NCBI GenBank assembly: GCA_012976225.1
Contig: JAAVVG010000002.1
Location: 434,001-498,000, forward strand
Direction of reading: 5' to 3'
Length of the DNA stretch: 64,000 nt
DNA from: Golubevia sp. BC0850
Lineage: Eukaryota > Basidiomycota > Exobasidiomycetes > Golubeviales > Golubeviaceae
Numbering within the stretch: position 1 is the first letter of the stretch; each line of letters begins with the position of its first letter. The notes below the pieces were generated by a model. That model did no database searches, was not told the DNA's origin, and saw nothing but the letters and a program-made list of their open reading frames with translations. This document shows, in pieces, positions 1 through 13,329 of this stretch. A program made the translations under genes and the position numbers.

Positions 1-1760
<1,760 letters not shown>

Positions 1761-3440
1761 GTTGAAGTGTGAATCCGGTTTCTGAAAAAGTTTGGGTGAG
1801 GTTGGGAGGTGGGAGGGAGTGGTGGGAAAGAGAGAAGGACGATTGCACAGCGAAGCTCGTATGAGCTGTCGAACTCTTGTTCAAATCTCCCCCTTCTCCT
1901 TCAGAGAGGAGTGGTGATGTTTGAAGAAGCTCGAAAAAGTGACTAATCTAGGTCCAATGTGGTTCCCAATCTCATCATCTTCACCAAAGGAGAGACAGAG
2001 CAGGGAGGCAGAAATTTCGAGCTTTCCTTCTCCAACGACCACGACGAGGAAGAGGTTCAAGTATTGCCTTCAGAAAGAGATGAGAAACGATGAAGTAATG
2101 ATTGAAAAGTAGTGTATAGACAGTACAACGCTTGGGAGGGGTAGATGTAGGCCTAAAGCGAAACAGTGCATTTTCCGTAAAAGGATCTCTTGCACTGAAT
2201 TAGAAAGTCCCTGTTTCTTCAATCTTGCTTCTTCTCCATAGCTACTGATCGACGGGAGTTCGCTAAAAACGACCGTGGCTTTGGTATAGAAGAGGCTGCG
2301 AATGAAGAAAAGGAGAACAAGAATTAAGATTGAAATCTTCCATCTCCTCAAGTGCCCCTCAAATTTCGAGCAGAGAGCGCACTTGTTGTCGTTCTTGCAA
2401 ATCCGTCTTCTCTTTGGACATTCAAGATTTCATCATCTCACAGAATCAAAGATCCAAACGAAAGGATCTGAACGAGAAATGTGACGAAAGACGCGTGCGA
2501 GGTTGGCTGATTTCCAAGTCCAGAAATCGACGTGTTCAGGAATGTTGATCTTGCTGATCTTGCTTCGAACAGCGCATTTCACATCGCGAGGAGAGTTCTT
2601 GCGGCTTACAAACATTCTAGAAAGGGAAGCGAAAGCACTCCCGAATCGAATTCAGGCGGGTTGGACCTGTCAGAACAGCCAAAGGGGGAGAAGGGGAATA
2701 GAACAACACTCGCGGCTCGCGCTGCTCAGAATCAGACAGGTCACTTTCGCATGGCAAGGTGGGCGTCAAGGGCGATCGGAAATAGAAAAATTAGCCTTTT
2801 GGGACGAAAACCAATTGGGAAAGAAAGAGTGGAAGCGAGGTGCGAGTCGCTGTCAAACCAAGTGCGAGCCTCAAAAGGGCAAGAGCAACAATCGAGCTGT
2901 TTCCTCTTCACCTTCTTTCTCTCCAACCCCCACTCTCATTTTTTCTACATTCTATTACTTAGGTAGGTTTACGTTCTCGTCTTTCTTTAATTCTCTTCTC
3001 GACTTCTACTTCTTCAATCTCTATTATAGCAAATCCCTTTCTCTTCTCAAAAGTTGGCCAAGTCTCCTCTAATCTTTCGCAAACATTCCACTTTTCTTCA
3101 AACTGCCAGCTCTATTTCAAACCTCTGCTCTCTTTTAATCTCTTTGGATCTCGTTTCTATTCTAATCTGCCTCTAGTCTCTGACAACACTCTCTTTGAAA
3201 ACACACTCTCTTTCCGTCTTGGCCCCCCTCAACCACTCTCACTTCTTCAATCGCTCTATTTGCACACCTTGCTCTTTACACAAGTCTCTATCTATCTGAA
3301 CTTATCTGCTGAATCCTCTGCTAGTCTCTAATCTGCTTCAAAACCTACATTCTTTACCATATCTACACTCTTTCAAACTGACACTCTTTTCAAACCAACA
3401 CCACCTTCAACTAACAATCACCAATCAACCCTACAATCCA
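1761..3440. promoter_or_regulatory. Divergent promoter region of ARF1 and the 3757 gene
   Basis: About 1.7 kb between two divergent genes. No open frame here looks protein-like. From about 2890 to 3440 the plus strand is strongly pyrimidine-rich (runs of TCTTC, CTCTC, TTCTCT), ending in an A/C-rich stretch before a splice donor. This fits the core promoter and 5' leader of the rightward gene. The part near 1761-1920 probably holds the ARF1 leader. Function is inferred from position and base bias only. Confidence 0.55.
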
Positions 3441-3754
3441 GTGAGTACTTTGAGAAGCTGTTTCAGAAAGGTTAGAGTCGATAGGAACGAGCTGGAGTGG
3501 AGAGGAACAGGAGGAGTCACGAATAGTTGAAGCTGGACAGTGTGGAGATCGCATTGGGAAGTTGGTTCTACCTCTGCCAGAGCTTGGCTCCTATCTCCTC
3601 AGGAGGTGATGAGAAGAGGGTGGTGTCCTAGAGATAGTTCTTGAATATTAAACGTCATCGTTCTCAAAATCAAGCGAAGCTCGGCAAGGAGCAACCCAGC
3701 TCGATATTGTCACCGTAGCTAACCTTTCCTTCTCCCTCAACCGACTCTCCACAG
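3441..3754 (+). other. Probable 5'-UTR intron of the 3757 gene
   Basis: A GTGAGTAC donor follows AATCCA at 3441, and a pyrimidine tract ending CTCCACAG closes at 3754, two bases before the start codon at 3757. Donor and acceptor both match the consensus of the coding introns here. No long open frame crosses it. An intron just before the start codon often marks a strongly expressed or regulated fungal gene; transcription is inferred. Confidence 0.6.
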
Positions 3755-3756
3755 TA

Positions 3757-6033
3757 ATGCAATCCTCGAGTTCATTCTCATCATCTAGATCTGGACGTCC
3801 TCGCCCTGCCAATCTACCTGCCGTCAGCACTGCTTTGCTTCGCTCTGCCAGTGCGAACGCCATCGGTGGTGGTTCAGAGTCTCTACCATGGCCTTCTCCT
3901 TCTTTCAATCTCGAGCACGCCAGCGCCTTATCACCACCTCAAACTGGAATGAAGGAGATCTTCGCAGACCCAGGTCGTCCATCCTCCTCTTTCAAGAACG
4001 GAGAGCAGACTAGCTACTTCAAGCTCCGTTCTCCAGTCTCCAACCTACCTCCAACTCCTCAAACTGCTAGTAACGAACTCCCACCAGAGTTCATCGAACA
4101 GAAATTGGAGAACGTTAACAACAACTATTCAGGTCTCAGCGTGGACGGAGACAAGCTCTCCCCCAAACTATCATCCAGTAACGATGGAGCCGGTACGAGT
4201 CTACCGCACCTGGCAGAGATGCTAGCATCTGCTGCTCTAGCTTCACCAGCCATTGGAACCTTCTCCGACCGTCCGCTAGAACCTCTACCGTTCAACGCCG
4301 CTCCTCCTCGCCTAGTTCGCTCTTCAAGTGGACACTTCGATGGACCAAGAGCTTCTTGGACTACAAGCACCCCAGGCAGTCCACCCATCACTGTCGGAGT
4401 CAACCCAGTCTCTGCTCCTCGCATGAGAACTTCGGAACTTCCAGATTTCCCTCAAGATGCATACATGCGTACTCCTCAACCAGACAGCATGATTCCATCC
4501 TCATGGAACCCCTCTACTTCTTCGGTCATGGGACTCGGACTTCAATTCGACGCCACTCCTCGTGCCTCTGACTGCATGGGATCTCGCAGAGAATACACAT
4601 TCCGTGTTCCAGGCGCTTCTCCCTCCGCTCCTTCTCTTCAACCAATCGAGCAAGGTGTCTTCCCAACCTTCCCAGCAGCCTTGGCCTCTCCTTCCCTCGG
4701 AGGTGGATCCGATGGATGGAACACCGATCTTCATTTCAAAGACGAAGGAGTCAAGGAGCAGGAGATGGACAAGGAAGTCAGAGAACCAGCTACCGAAAAG
4801 GAGATGCGTCAGATCGAGATCATGGAGGGAGAGATGCCTCGTGGTGGAGCTGCAGGAGGTCTCACCGGTCTAGGAATCTTCTTCGACGGCAATCTTCCAA
4901 CCCTTGGGCCTCTAGCTGAAGCCTCTGGATCCAAAGTCGAACTCTACGGCGAAGAAGAGCGCACCTCAGCAGCTCACACTATGGCCAGCCTCGCTCTCTT
5001 AGGTGTAGCTCCTTCTGCTCCGGTCGCTAGTTCTTCATCATCTTCAGCTCCTTCCACCTCCCGTCCAACTCCAAAACGTGCTCAATCTCACATCAATCTC
5101 AAGCCACACGTCCATAAGATGCGTCTCGGAGCTGTCAAGAAGGCCTCAGCTTCCGAAGAGTCCGGTCGCGACAAGGGAAAGAAAAGAAGCGAAGCTCTGG
5201 TCAGACAAGTCAGCTCAAGCTCTATGAGCAAGGAACACCAGAAATATGCTTCTCCAACCGTTTCGCCCAAGAAACGTTCTCTAGATCTGGACATGGACTT
5301 GGACGGATGCGTCGACGAAGATGGAGAAGAGATGGACATGCCTGTCGAAGAGATTCAAATCAAATTACCAGGCAGCGTCGCAATGGAGCGAGAGACTCCA
5401 GTCGCCTTTTCAGATTCTACCAACGGTGCTGGAGGTTCATCTTCCTCGAGGGCATCGACTCCAACTGGATCTCGAACTACTACTTCCTCAGCCACAACCA
5501 AGCCTTCCTCTCCTTTCGGCGTCTTACGCCTAGGAAAGAAGGTCAAGATTTCTTCCGGAACCTCAAAGTCAAGTCTGCGTGCCCAAGCTCAAGTCTCTTC
5601 TTTCCAGCTACCTTCCAAATCCTCTTCTCAACTACCATCCCAATCAAGTGAACCTCAAGTTTGGAAATCTCTAGTGCCTGGTTCGATGACAACCAAAGCA
5701 GAAAAGGAAAAGAAAGCATCTATGAAAAAGCAAAAGAGAACTCAAAGCGAGGGATCCAAGGAAAGAGAAAGGCCTCAACTCAGCATCAACGTCAAGAACT
5801 TCGATGGTCCTCTAGTCAACCCTGCCCCCTCTTCTGCCGTTCCTCGCAAAGCCTTCGGAAACAAATCTCAAAACGTATCCACTCCAAAGCCGAATGGTAT
5901 TACGAACAAGAACTCTTCTGTCAAAGGCCAATCTCTCAGCTCCGGCGATCTTGGAAAAGGCTTCAACTCTCAATCTACCTCGCCTGCATTGAGCTCCTCT
6001 CATAGAATGACTTCTCCATCTCTCATTCACTAG
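3757..6033 (+). CDS. Uncharacterised long serine/proline-rich disordered protein
   Basis: A single open frame of 758 codons without introns. I do not recognise the family. The protein is low-complexity throughout, rich in Ser, Pro, Thr and Ala, with no membrane segment or signal peptide. A short acidic patch lies near residues 515-530 (repeated Asp/Glu/Met), basic Lys-rich segments near 470-480 and 640-660, and a poly-Ser run near 430. Short ordered-looking islands include the region around residue 365-415 (GLGIFF, then ASLALLGV). The composition suits a regulatory or scaffold protein, possibly nuclear, but that is inference. The ATG follows directly on a probable 5'-UTR intron, which supports the start. 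The long pyrimidine-rich leader suggests careful regulation. The gene converges on RRN7 with about 485 bases between stop codons. Confidence 0.8.
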   Translation: MQSSSSFSSSRSGRPRPANLPAVSTALLRSASANAIGGGSESLPWPSPSFNLEHASALSPPQTGMKEIFADPGRPSSSFKNGEQTSYFKLRSPVSNLPPTPQTASNELPPEFIEQKLENVNNNYSGLSVDGDKLSPKLSSSNDGAGTSLPHLAEMLASAALASPAIGTFSDRPLEPLPFNAAPPRLVRSSSGHFDGPRASWTTSTPGSPPITVGVNPVSAPRMRTSELPDFPQDAYMRTPQPDSMIPSSWNPSTSSVMGLGLQFDATPRASDCMGSRREYTFRVPGASPSAPSLQPIEQGVFPTFPAALASPSLGGGSDGWNTDLHFKDEGVKEQEMDKEVREPATEKEMRQIEIMEGEMPRGGAAGGLTGLGIFFDGNLPTLGPLAEASGSKVELYGEEERTSAAHTMASLALLGVAPSAPVASSSSSSAPSTSRPTPKRAQSHINLKPHVHKMRLGAVKKASASEESGRDKGKKRSEALVRQVSSSSMSKEHQKYASPTVSPKKRSLDLDMDLDGCVDEDGEEMDMPVEEIQIKLPGSVAMERETPVAFSDSTNGAGGSSSSRASTPTGSRTTTSSATTKPSSPFGVLRLGKKVKISSGTSKSSLRAQAQVSSFQLPSKSSSQLPSQSSEPQVWKSLVPGSMTTKAEKEKKASMKKQKRTQSEGSKERERPQLSINVKNFDGPLVNPAPSSAVPRKAFGNKSQNVSTPKPNGITNKNSSVKGQSLSSGDLGKGFNSQSTSPALSSSHRMTSPSLIH

Positions 6034-6518
6034 ATGGAAGTCCAATCAACCAGGAATCCTCTGTATACCTATCTCGCAGCAAACAATCTTCTTTCTTCTC
6101 TTGTCTCATCCCTCGCATCGCAAGTCTTCTCATCTCCATATCTGCAACAAACCTCTTCTCTCAAGCATCCGAATCTCAAAGGAACCACTCAAAAAATGGA
6201 ACAATCGAATTCTCTCTCGCTTTCTATAGTCACTCTCTCTGTCCCTTGCTCGTCGTCTCAAAGATACTGTTTTCTTCCCCAGCCTTTTGTCTCCATAGCC
6301 CTAGCATCTGATAAAAGCTACCATTTCATCCATCCCTTTTCATAGTTCTGGACCTTCCCTGTCTCTACTTTCTCCTTTACCACTTCTTTCGTCCTTGGCT
6401 CTTTTACAACCACCTTTCTTCCCAATCTGTTTTTGACGACTTCGATACATAGCTGGTTCCCTTCTCTACCTGACTGCAGAACCTGTTCCAGAATACGATT
6501 GTTCATTTTTCCTTCCAT
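6034..6518. other. Convergent intergenic region
   Basis: Lies between the stop of the 3757 gene and the stop of RRN7. It should hold both 3' UTRs and polyadenylation signals. I see no gene or repeat in it. Confidence 0.5.
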
Positions 6519-9276
6519 TTAAGGACGAAAGTGAGCGAAGCGTTGTGTTTGACCCATATTCAAACGAATTACTATGGCCTCCAATCCTTCTATGGCGGAA
6601 ACCAAGAAAGGGATTTCAGCTCCAACAGCTTTGGCAGCCTTTTTGACGACTCTTTGGTAGACTACGGGCTCGATTCCGAGGGTATCTGTCGGGTCGTAGA
6701 TTTGATACGCTTCGCCCGCTAAGAGAGAGTCTCTGTTGGGAGGGTTTGTCTGGAGGCCGACTTTCAAGGAACTGAAGGTTGTGTAGAGCGACTTGAGTTG
6801 GGAACCGACCTGTGCAGTTCTGGATTTGACGGGTGTACTCAGAGTCGAAGAGGCAGGGTTTGAAGGAGGTCTTGTTGAGGTTGAGTCGTAAAGGAGGTTC
6901 AACGTGTCCAATCGGCCTACGAGTGACACAAGAAAGTTGATGTGAATTGGGGTTCAGTCATAGTCGAAAATAATGGTTGATGCAGAGAGTAAATCCCACT
7001 CACGCTTCCTATCTCCCACTATGTCGATGTGCTCGTATCCGTTAGGAACCAGCAGTGACCTCTCAGAATAATCGATGAGAGCGTCTATTTGAGCATCTGA
7101 AGATAGAATGTCCAGTACTCTGCTGTGTACATGGGAAAGAAAGGGTCAATCGCTTCCTTCTAATATAGTATTTTCACATCGAATCTGAAGGGTCCACTCA
7201 CGCATCGCCATCCTGGACAGAGGCTGGTTCTTTGAAATAGGATTGCTCGGCTTTGTCGAGGTGGTCCAACCAGGTATTGAGATCTGGAGCTGCCGATGGA
7301 GCTGGTGTTGGGAAGCCATCCTGTTCGGGCTGTGGTTCGTGCCTGCGAAGTTAGAACAGAAAGTGAGAGAAGGCATCTGAGAGATCGGGATGGAAGTCTC
7401 GTAGCAGAGTGTTATTCTCCCTTTCACTGAGCTTGATGCGTTTCAAGAAGCTGGAACAGGAGACGAGGGTCCAAAGAACCTCACCTTTTCTCTCCATCGA
7501 GTCCGTATCGCATCTTGACCACCACCACGACCAGAGCCATCAAGTGAACACATCTTGTCGGCAAAGTATTGAAATGACTGCCAGTACTTCCTGTCAATGA
7601 GTAAGGAGCTTGAAGATCTAAAGTGATGGCTGGAATTAGGTTTCTCGCTGTCAAGTAGATTGTCGCTGTAGAGTAGAAGAGAGGAGAAGTTAGACCAACC
7701 TGGCTTCATATGAAATGGCACCAGGTAAGATCGTTCATACTCACGCGGCAGTCCAAGTCTCTCTACGCAAGCCCAAAGAATGGGAGCTGCATTCACCTCT
7801 GGCACTCGAATCCCAGATGTTTCCAAGACGCCCTTCATTAGACCAAGACAAGCTTGAAACTCTCCCGCTCTTGGCACTTCCTGCGAAGAGAGAAAAAGAT
7901 AATATGGACAGACATGAGTTTGAAAGGAAATTAAGGCGAGAACAATAACGTCGCTGTAAAGACAGGAAGAAGAGAACTCACCTCCAGCTCGAACTCAGTT
8001 CTGCCTCTCTTGTCAAATCGTTCGAACATCTCCAAGGGAAGATGCTCGGAAGCGTGAATAAAAGGTACCTTTCGTATTTCAAGAAGCCTGAAATGAAGTC
8101 AGGAAAGGGGGAAAGAGTGTGAGTAGAACAGGATGGAATTGACGTCGAGCGACTCTGGTAGAACTCACTCCAACAGATCCCCAAAGATGACAGGCACTCT
8201 GGCAATGATCAGAGTGAAATAGAGAGCAGCGATCGTGTATTGCAAACGAGTGACATCCGGAGTCTTCAGCTGGCCCCAAGACTTTCGAAAGATGAAAGGA
8301 TCCGATCCTGACCCTTGAAGGTCTTTCTTCGTCGTCTTCTTCTTACTTTTTGTTTTCGTCCCAGTCTCTTCCTCTAGATTCTCTGATTCAATTTGACCGT
8401 CTTTAGTCTGTGATTCCTCCTCCACTCCATTTCCTTCAAGCTGCTCCAGTAGATCCTCTTCTTCTTCGACCCTTGACAGTTCTCTATTGGCATTATTTGC
8501 ATCCCGGTCTTCAGCTTGACTCTGACTCTGGCTAGAGGGTGCTCTACTTGATCTTGCTGGAGTTCTGGACTGAGATCTGGAAGTGCCTCTTCGTTGGACA
8601 GGCCTACTGGCGATAATGCTGGCTTCTCTTCCTTCCAGAAGCGGAGTGGGCAGGATTTGCTCTAAATTCAAGATGAACGTCGACCAAACGTCTCTCGCGA
8701 TTGCCTAGGAAAAAAACAAACAAGGAATGATGAGTGAAATTCCGCGGCTTCCGTAGCATATCGAACTATCTTACCTCGAACTCCGGGGGAAGTTCAGGCC
8801 ATTCTTTTCGAAGAGCAGCGATTTGATGTCGAAAGATGAGTTGAAGAGATTGGAAATGAAGGTAATCGGCTCGAGTTCCAGTGTAGACTGTGAAAAATAT
8901 TAGTCGAAGACAATTACACAAGATCCAAATGAGATGACAGAAGAGGAAGAAATAGGGAAGAGATCTTGATCTCACTCACGATTTTGCAATGATCTATCTC
9001 TTGGTCTCAGAGTCGATTTCTTCCGTTGATCTTTCCTAAGAGATCTCTTTCTGGTATTCGAAGCACCTTCATCATCCATTTGCTCTTCTCTGAGACCTTG
9101 TTGAACATGTCCTTCTTGGCAAATGAAGATTCCACCACGCTTCGATAGCTTAGTTCCACAGAGTTCACAGATTGGCTTCCTCTTCTTCTGCTTCTGCGGA
9201 TTGCGTGAAGACCTCGAGTCAGCCGTGGTTGCAGGCTTTCCAGCGCCAGCTTGAGTACTGCCTCTTGAAGCCATGC
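6519..9276 (-). CDS. RRN7: RNA polymerase I initiation factor Rrn7 (TAF1B-like)
   Basis: Rrn7/TAF1B is the TFIIB-like subunit of the core factor that loads RNA polymerase I on the rDNA promoter. About nine exons on the minus strand can be read. The first (8979-9276) holds the family's N-terminal zinc ribbon: C36-x2-C39, then C52-x3-H56 in CQEGH. The second (about 8776-8887) carries the conserved GTRADYLHFQSLQLIFRHQ segment that begins the first cyclin-like fold. The third has an acidic, Lys-rich low-complexity insert, then the helical SWGQLKTPDVTRLQYTIAAL segment. Later exons supply the second cyclin-like region and C-terminal domain. Introns use GTGAG donors. The start at 9276 is the ATG nearest the zinc ribbon; an in-frame upstream codon near 9358 is possible. 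The zinc ribbon followed by this helical block makes the call firm; small internal exon limits are less certain. Confidence 0.88.
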
Positions 9277-9798
9277 CGAAGCTTGATGGGTTGGAGGGTG
9301 AACGACGATCACCATGGGAGTACGAGCTTTTCCACTCCGAGGTCTCTTCAATATTCAATTCAGTTCAATTCCTAGATCCAACACACAAAAACACAAACAC
9401 GTTCACGAAGGATCTTAGAAAAACGATCAACGCTAGTCGTTGTTTTTTTTGCAGTATTGCTTCCAAGAACGAGAAGATCGATCCACTTGGGAGGTATTCT
9501 GGTACACAATGGAAGGTGAGGAAAAGGAAATAAATGGCAAAGCAGAAAAGAGAAAGAGCGCGCGCAGAGCGAAGGATCGAGTGGACAGAAACAGCAAAGC
9601 AATTCGAGAAAATAGAGTCAGGAAAGAGAAAAGAGAGAGTGGGAGCAAAACTTTAAGAAAACGGGAAACGAAGTCGCCAGGACAGGTAAGGGTGAAGATA
9701 ACTAGATCTTTTGGATAGAGAGAAGTTGAAATGTAATCATTTTGAAGTTATGAGGCTAAATGGAAGTGAAAGTTGAGGAAGAGATTCTTGAGGTTTGA
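9277..9798. other. Intergenic region upstream of RRN7
   Basis: About 520 bases between RRN7 and the next minus-strand gene. It is A/G-rich on the plus strand near 9500-9700, so pyrimidine-rich on the minus strand. It probably contains the RRN7 promoter and the 3' UTR of the gene ending at 9799. No coding region is supported. Confidence 0.45.
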
Positions 9799-10635
9799 CT
9801 AAAGCAATAGGGCTCCGAGTCCAACGGCTGCTACGACACCGACGAAAGATTGTGGCTTGATGCCGATAGCACCATTGGAAGCGGCTTGCATCTTCTGAGC
9901 TAGTCCGACAGTGTCCTCTAGGCCAGTTGGGGTGGCAACTGGAGTTTGAACAACGATGGCTTGTTGCGCGGCGTTAACTGAAGCAACGGAGGCGACACTG
10001 GCGACACTGGCAGCACTGACTGCACTAGCTGAAGAGACAGAAGCGACAGATTTGGAACTGGAAAGAGGAGAGGGGGGGGGAAAGTGGGTCAACTGAAATG
10101 CTCCTACGGGACTGCCTCAGGGGCGGAGTTCGTTCAGCTGCGAGCCTATCCACCACCCTACCTCTCCTGCCACTGTCAACGTCAACTCTCCCTATCGCGT
10201 TAAATTGCTTTACAATACTCACGATGCCTTAGCAGCCTTGCTAGATGAAGACTTAGCAGCCGCTTTAGATGAAGATTTAGCTGCCTTGCTAGATGAAGAC
10301 TTGGCAGCTGCCTTCTTTTTCTCAGCCTCTTCTTTCTTCTTCTTTTCAGCTGCCTCTTCTTTCTTCTTTTCAGCTTCTTCTTCAGCCTTTTTCTGTTCCT
10401 CCTCCTCTTCATCGTCATCATCGCAGTCTTCTTCTTCGTCGTCGTCTGAAGATCTCTCCTCGAGTTGTTCCACCTCTTCAGAGATGCGCTTCATGAGGTG
10501 GTTGTGAGCCTTGATGGATCTAGATGCTGGTGATTCTAAGGAAGCATTGGCTGATGGGTTGGCGTTGTTGACATTTGAAATGACGAAGAGAAGGGAGACT
10601 AGAAGTAGGAAAAGAGTTGGCTTGAATGAGAACAT
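9799..10635 (-). CDS. Secreted low-complexity protein, probably GPI-anchored
   Basis: Two exons, 10223-10635 and 9799-10057, join in frame over a GTGAGT...CCAG intron whose pyrimidine tract contains a run of nine C. The product is 223 residues. Residues 1-25 form a clear signal peptide (MFSFKPTLFLLLVSLLFV core). A segment near 45-65 follows, then a very acidic Asp/Glu run (about 63-82), an Ala/Glu/Lys stretch likely to be helical (about 83-110), and Lys/Ala/Ser repeats such as AAKSSSS (about 110-140). After the intron comes an Ala/Ser/Val repeat (SVASVASV), a short ordered part, and a C-terminal hydrophobic tail (SFVGVVAAVGLGALLL) after small residues, as in GPI-attachment signals. Likely a wall or surface protein; the family is not recognised. 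The unspliced first exon would stop at once, which supports splicing. Confidence 0.75.
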
Positions 10636-11240
10636 GATGGATGATTTGATTTATTCTTGGAGTTTTTGCTTTGAATTGAATTAGAGTATTGATTGAACTT
10701 GAATTGGATGCTGGGTTGTAAAGAGAGTTGTTTGAAGATAGATAGAGAAAAACAGATAAGAGCAAAGAGAGAGTGGGGGTATAGTTAGAGAATGGAGTGA
10801 TGGAGTGAGGTTGGGGAAAGAGGACAAGACTCGAGAACTCGAAACAAAGAAAGCCGAGTGAGGCAAGCAAGATGCTTCACCACGAGTCGTTCGTCTTCCC
10901 TCACAAGCCCTTTGAAAACAGGATGGTACTTTTTTCAAGGAGAAGAGGGATCAAGGAAGCATCATCTCGAGTCTGAAGGCATTTGGGAGAAAGGGAAGGA
11001 GGGAGGACAGAAAGTCGGAAAGCTTGCCGACCAATGCCAAAGGGATGACAAAAAAGCGTTTGATTCGATAAATCAGGAAGGATTTTGACAGGGAGAACTG
11101 GTTTGTGAAGCCCTACGAATGATTGAATGGCGAGTCAGAAGTTTTCCACATAAAAGTCAATCGTTGTCCCTTCCCCGTCTCCTTCATGTAAGCGATTCTG
11201 TTAGATCTGAAACTGTCAGCGTAGGAAGATCCCATAAAGT
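10636..11240. promoter_or_regulatory. Promoter/leader of the secreted-protein gene
   Basis: Upstream of the minus-strand secreted-protein gene. Read on the minus strand, the first 230 bases are pyrimidine-rich (repeated CTCTC, TTATC, TCACT), like the leaders of other genes here. No coding region is supported. Confidence 0.4.
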
Positions 11241-11512
11241 TCAAGGGAGGAAAGCAAAATCAGTTAGTGTAAAGAGAGATCCATCGAAAGAAACGGCTCT
11301 TAACTTACCTTTGTCGGCACGGTCTTTCAACTCTCCTCCCAATGGAGAAACGCATGTTATGGGCATCTCCAAGGGATGACATGCAAACTTCATCTTTTGA
11401 AGCATCGCCAACTGGGAAGAAGAACAAGTCAAAGACAGTCAGTTTCGTTTAATGACTGCATAAGCCATCTTTCTCGTATCTACTCACTGATCTCTCCACG
11501 AGCGCAAGTCTT

Positions 11513-12985
11513 CAGCTTAACCTTTCCACTCTTAAAAATCGGACTAGCGCTGAGAATTTCCTTTTCTGAGCCCAAATTTGTCTAGAAGAACGATCGTCGC
11601 ACGTGTCCCTGCAATCGGAGTATGGCTCTGCTGGAACGATAACCTCTTTGAGATTAGGGAATTTGATGACTTTTAGAATTTCCGACAGAAGAAGCTCCTC
11701 TTTGAATGAATCTTGAGGCTTGGAATTTGGAGGAACGAGATAGAAATCGAGAAAAAGAACTTCGAGACTAGGAGGGAACGTCATATAAGTTCCAGTTGAT
11801 CCAATCTACGGTGCTTGGTTCATCAAGTGAAAGTATCTTGAGGTGTTTGAAGAGCTGATACTTTGTTGAAGAGGGGTTAGACTCGTTACAGTTGAGGTAG
11901 AAGTTTCGAAGATGTTTGAGTGAATGGAAGGAACTAGTGAGTTGCTTAAGGCAACTGTTGTATGGTTCGGTCTCACCAGTAGGATTTGAAGGTAATTGAT
12001 CTAGGTAAAGCTCTAAGGAAGTGAGGTCTTTAGTGACTTGCAGAAAGTTGGCTACCGCATCTGTTTTCTGATTTCCAGTGGTAGCGGCGGATCCCCACCA
12101 TGTCCTTCTATTTGAGGGACTAGACACATATCTGATCTTAACAGCCAGTTCCTCGACATTTGAAAGACTTTTGAAAACTCCTTGTACTCCATTAGATATC
12201 TTGCGTCATCTAACTCATGGTAAATCCTAGAGATGCCTGATGAAGCTTTGGACAATTCCACATTGACCAGACAGCAATTCTAGCCGAGAGAGAATCTGAA
12301 GCTGGTAAATTACGATTGGCTATAGGATTTGAAGTCTCTTTAGAGAGTTTGTCAAGAATGAAAATGGAACTAATCTGCCTTCAACTCTGTGATTAAACCG
12401 GAAAATAAACATTGCATGCTCTACTATGAGAGTATGGAGGTTAATCAGCTTGCTTAGAGTCAGCTCGTTAAGTACTTGAAACCCATTTTGACTTTGTGCA
12501 TCCACACTTGTGGAGGATCTTGGGAGTGTTGAGTATTGAAGAAGAGCTTGCCAGGTTCTTTGGTATTCGTGATCTCTCTTCTTTGGGATGTCTATACCTT
12601 GTAAATTTGTGACGAAACTTGCATATTGGGGTTCTCTTATTAGCATCCTATGGAAATATATGGCGTCTACGAGGGAACGCTTCACGTTGTTTTAAAGAGA
12701 TCGATAGTAGAGTTGGAAGGCGCTTCTGCAGCTCAAAGAGATCCCCCTCAAAGTGGCGTCTCTTACTCTGAGGGACAGTAAAAGAAGAAAAATGTCAGGA
12801 AAGACTTACTTTGAGGTAGACCGAAAGCTTGAGGACCCACATTCTGATTCTCTTTCTTTCCTCCTCGTTCTGCCTTCCCACAGTCGCAAAGGTCTTCACG
12901 AGTTCAGCGATGACCAAGGCCACATCTTTTGGAAGTCCTTATAGTTTGGGCTAGGCCGTAGTGGTTGTGATGACTTGATCTTCAG
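11513..12985 (-). pseudogene. Decayed leucine-rich-repeat (F-box/LRR-like) gene
   Basis: Several minus-strand stretches in different frames look like one leucine-rich-repeat gene. In order: about 12808-12985 (VALVIAELVKTF, a possible degenerate F-box start, ending at a GTAAGT donor); about 12320-12685 (NELTLSKLINLHTLIVEH, SLKRLQIL); about 11770-12220 (KSLSNVEELAVKIR, DLTSLELYLDQLP, FHSLKHLRNFYLN, LFKHLKILSLDEP); and about 11513-11784 (FPPSLEVLFLDFYLVPP, FPNLKEVIVPAEP). The pieces follow protein order. The last two are separated by a frame change near 11785 in a stretch too short for an intron, and in-frame stops separate the earlier ones near 12320 and 12690. No splice pattern I tried restores one frame. 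It resembles the large, fast-evolving F-box/LRR families of basidiomycetes. A sequencing error could explain one break but not all. Confidence 0.5.
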
Positions 12986-13329
12986 GCATTGGGAAGAGAG
13001 AGAGAGGAAAGAGGAAGGTTTTTTCCTTGAAGTCTGATCATGCCTCCAACGCAAAAAGCAGGCAGTGCATTTTGCCCCTGGTTTGACACTTCCACACAAG
13101 AAGAGAATTGACTAAATACTTTCCACAAACATCGAAGAGATGGAGATACGAAAACTTAAGACGGAGAAGCTATTCTGGTGTCCATTCCTGCTCACGCTCA
13201 CGCGCTCACAGCATGCTGTCGAATGGGATCACCCGAAGATAAATTGATTAAGAATTCCTCGTCGTCTCCACTTAAGTTTCCTTTCTTTCCCTCTCTTCCA
13301 ATCTCAACGTTCAAAAACCCATCAGCCGA

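Noticed and set aside
2503-3072. Plus-strand open frame of 189 codons in the ARF1/3757 promoter
   Set aside because: Base composition follows the pyrimidine-rich leader, the translation has no domain, and a competing frame overlaps it.
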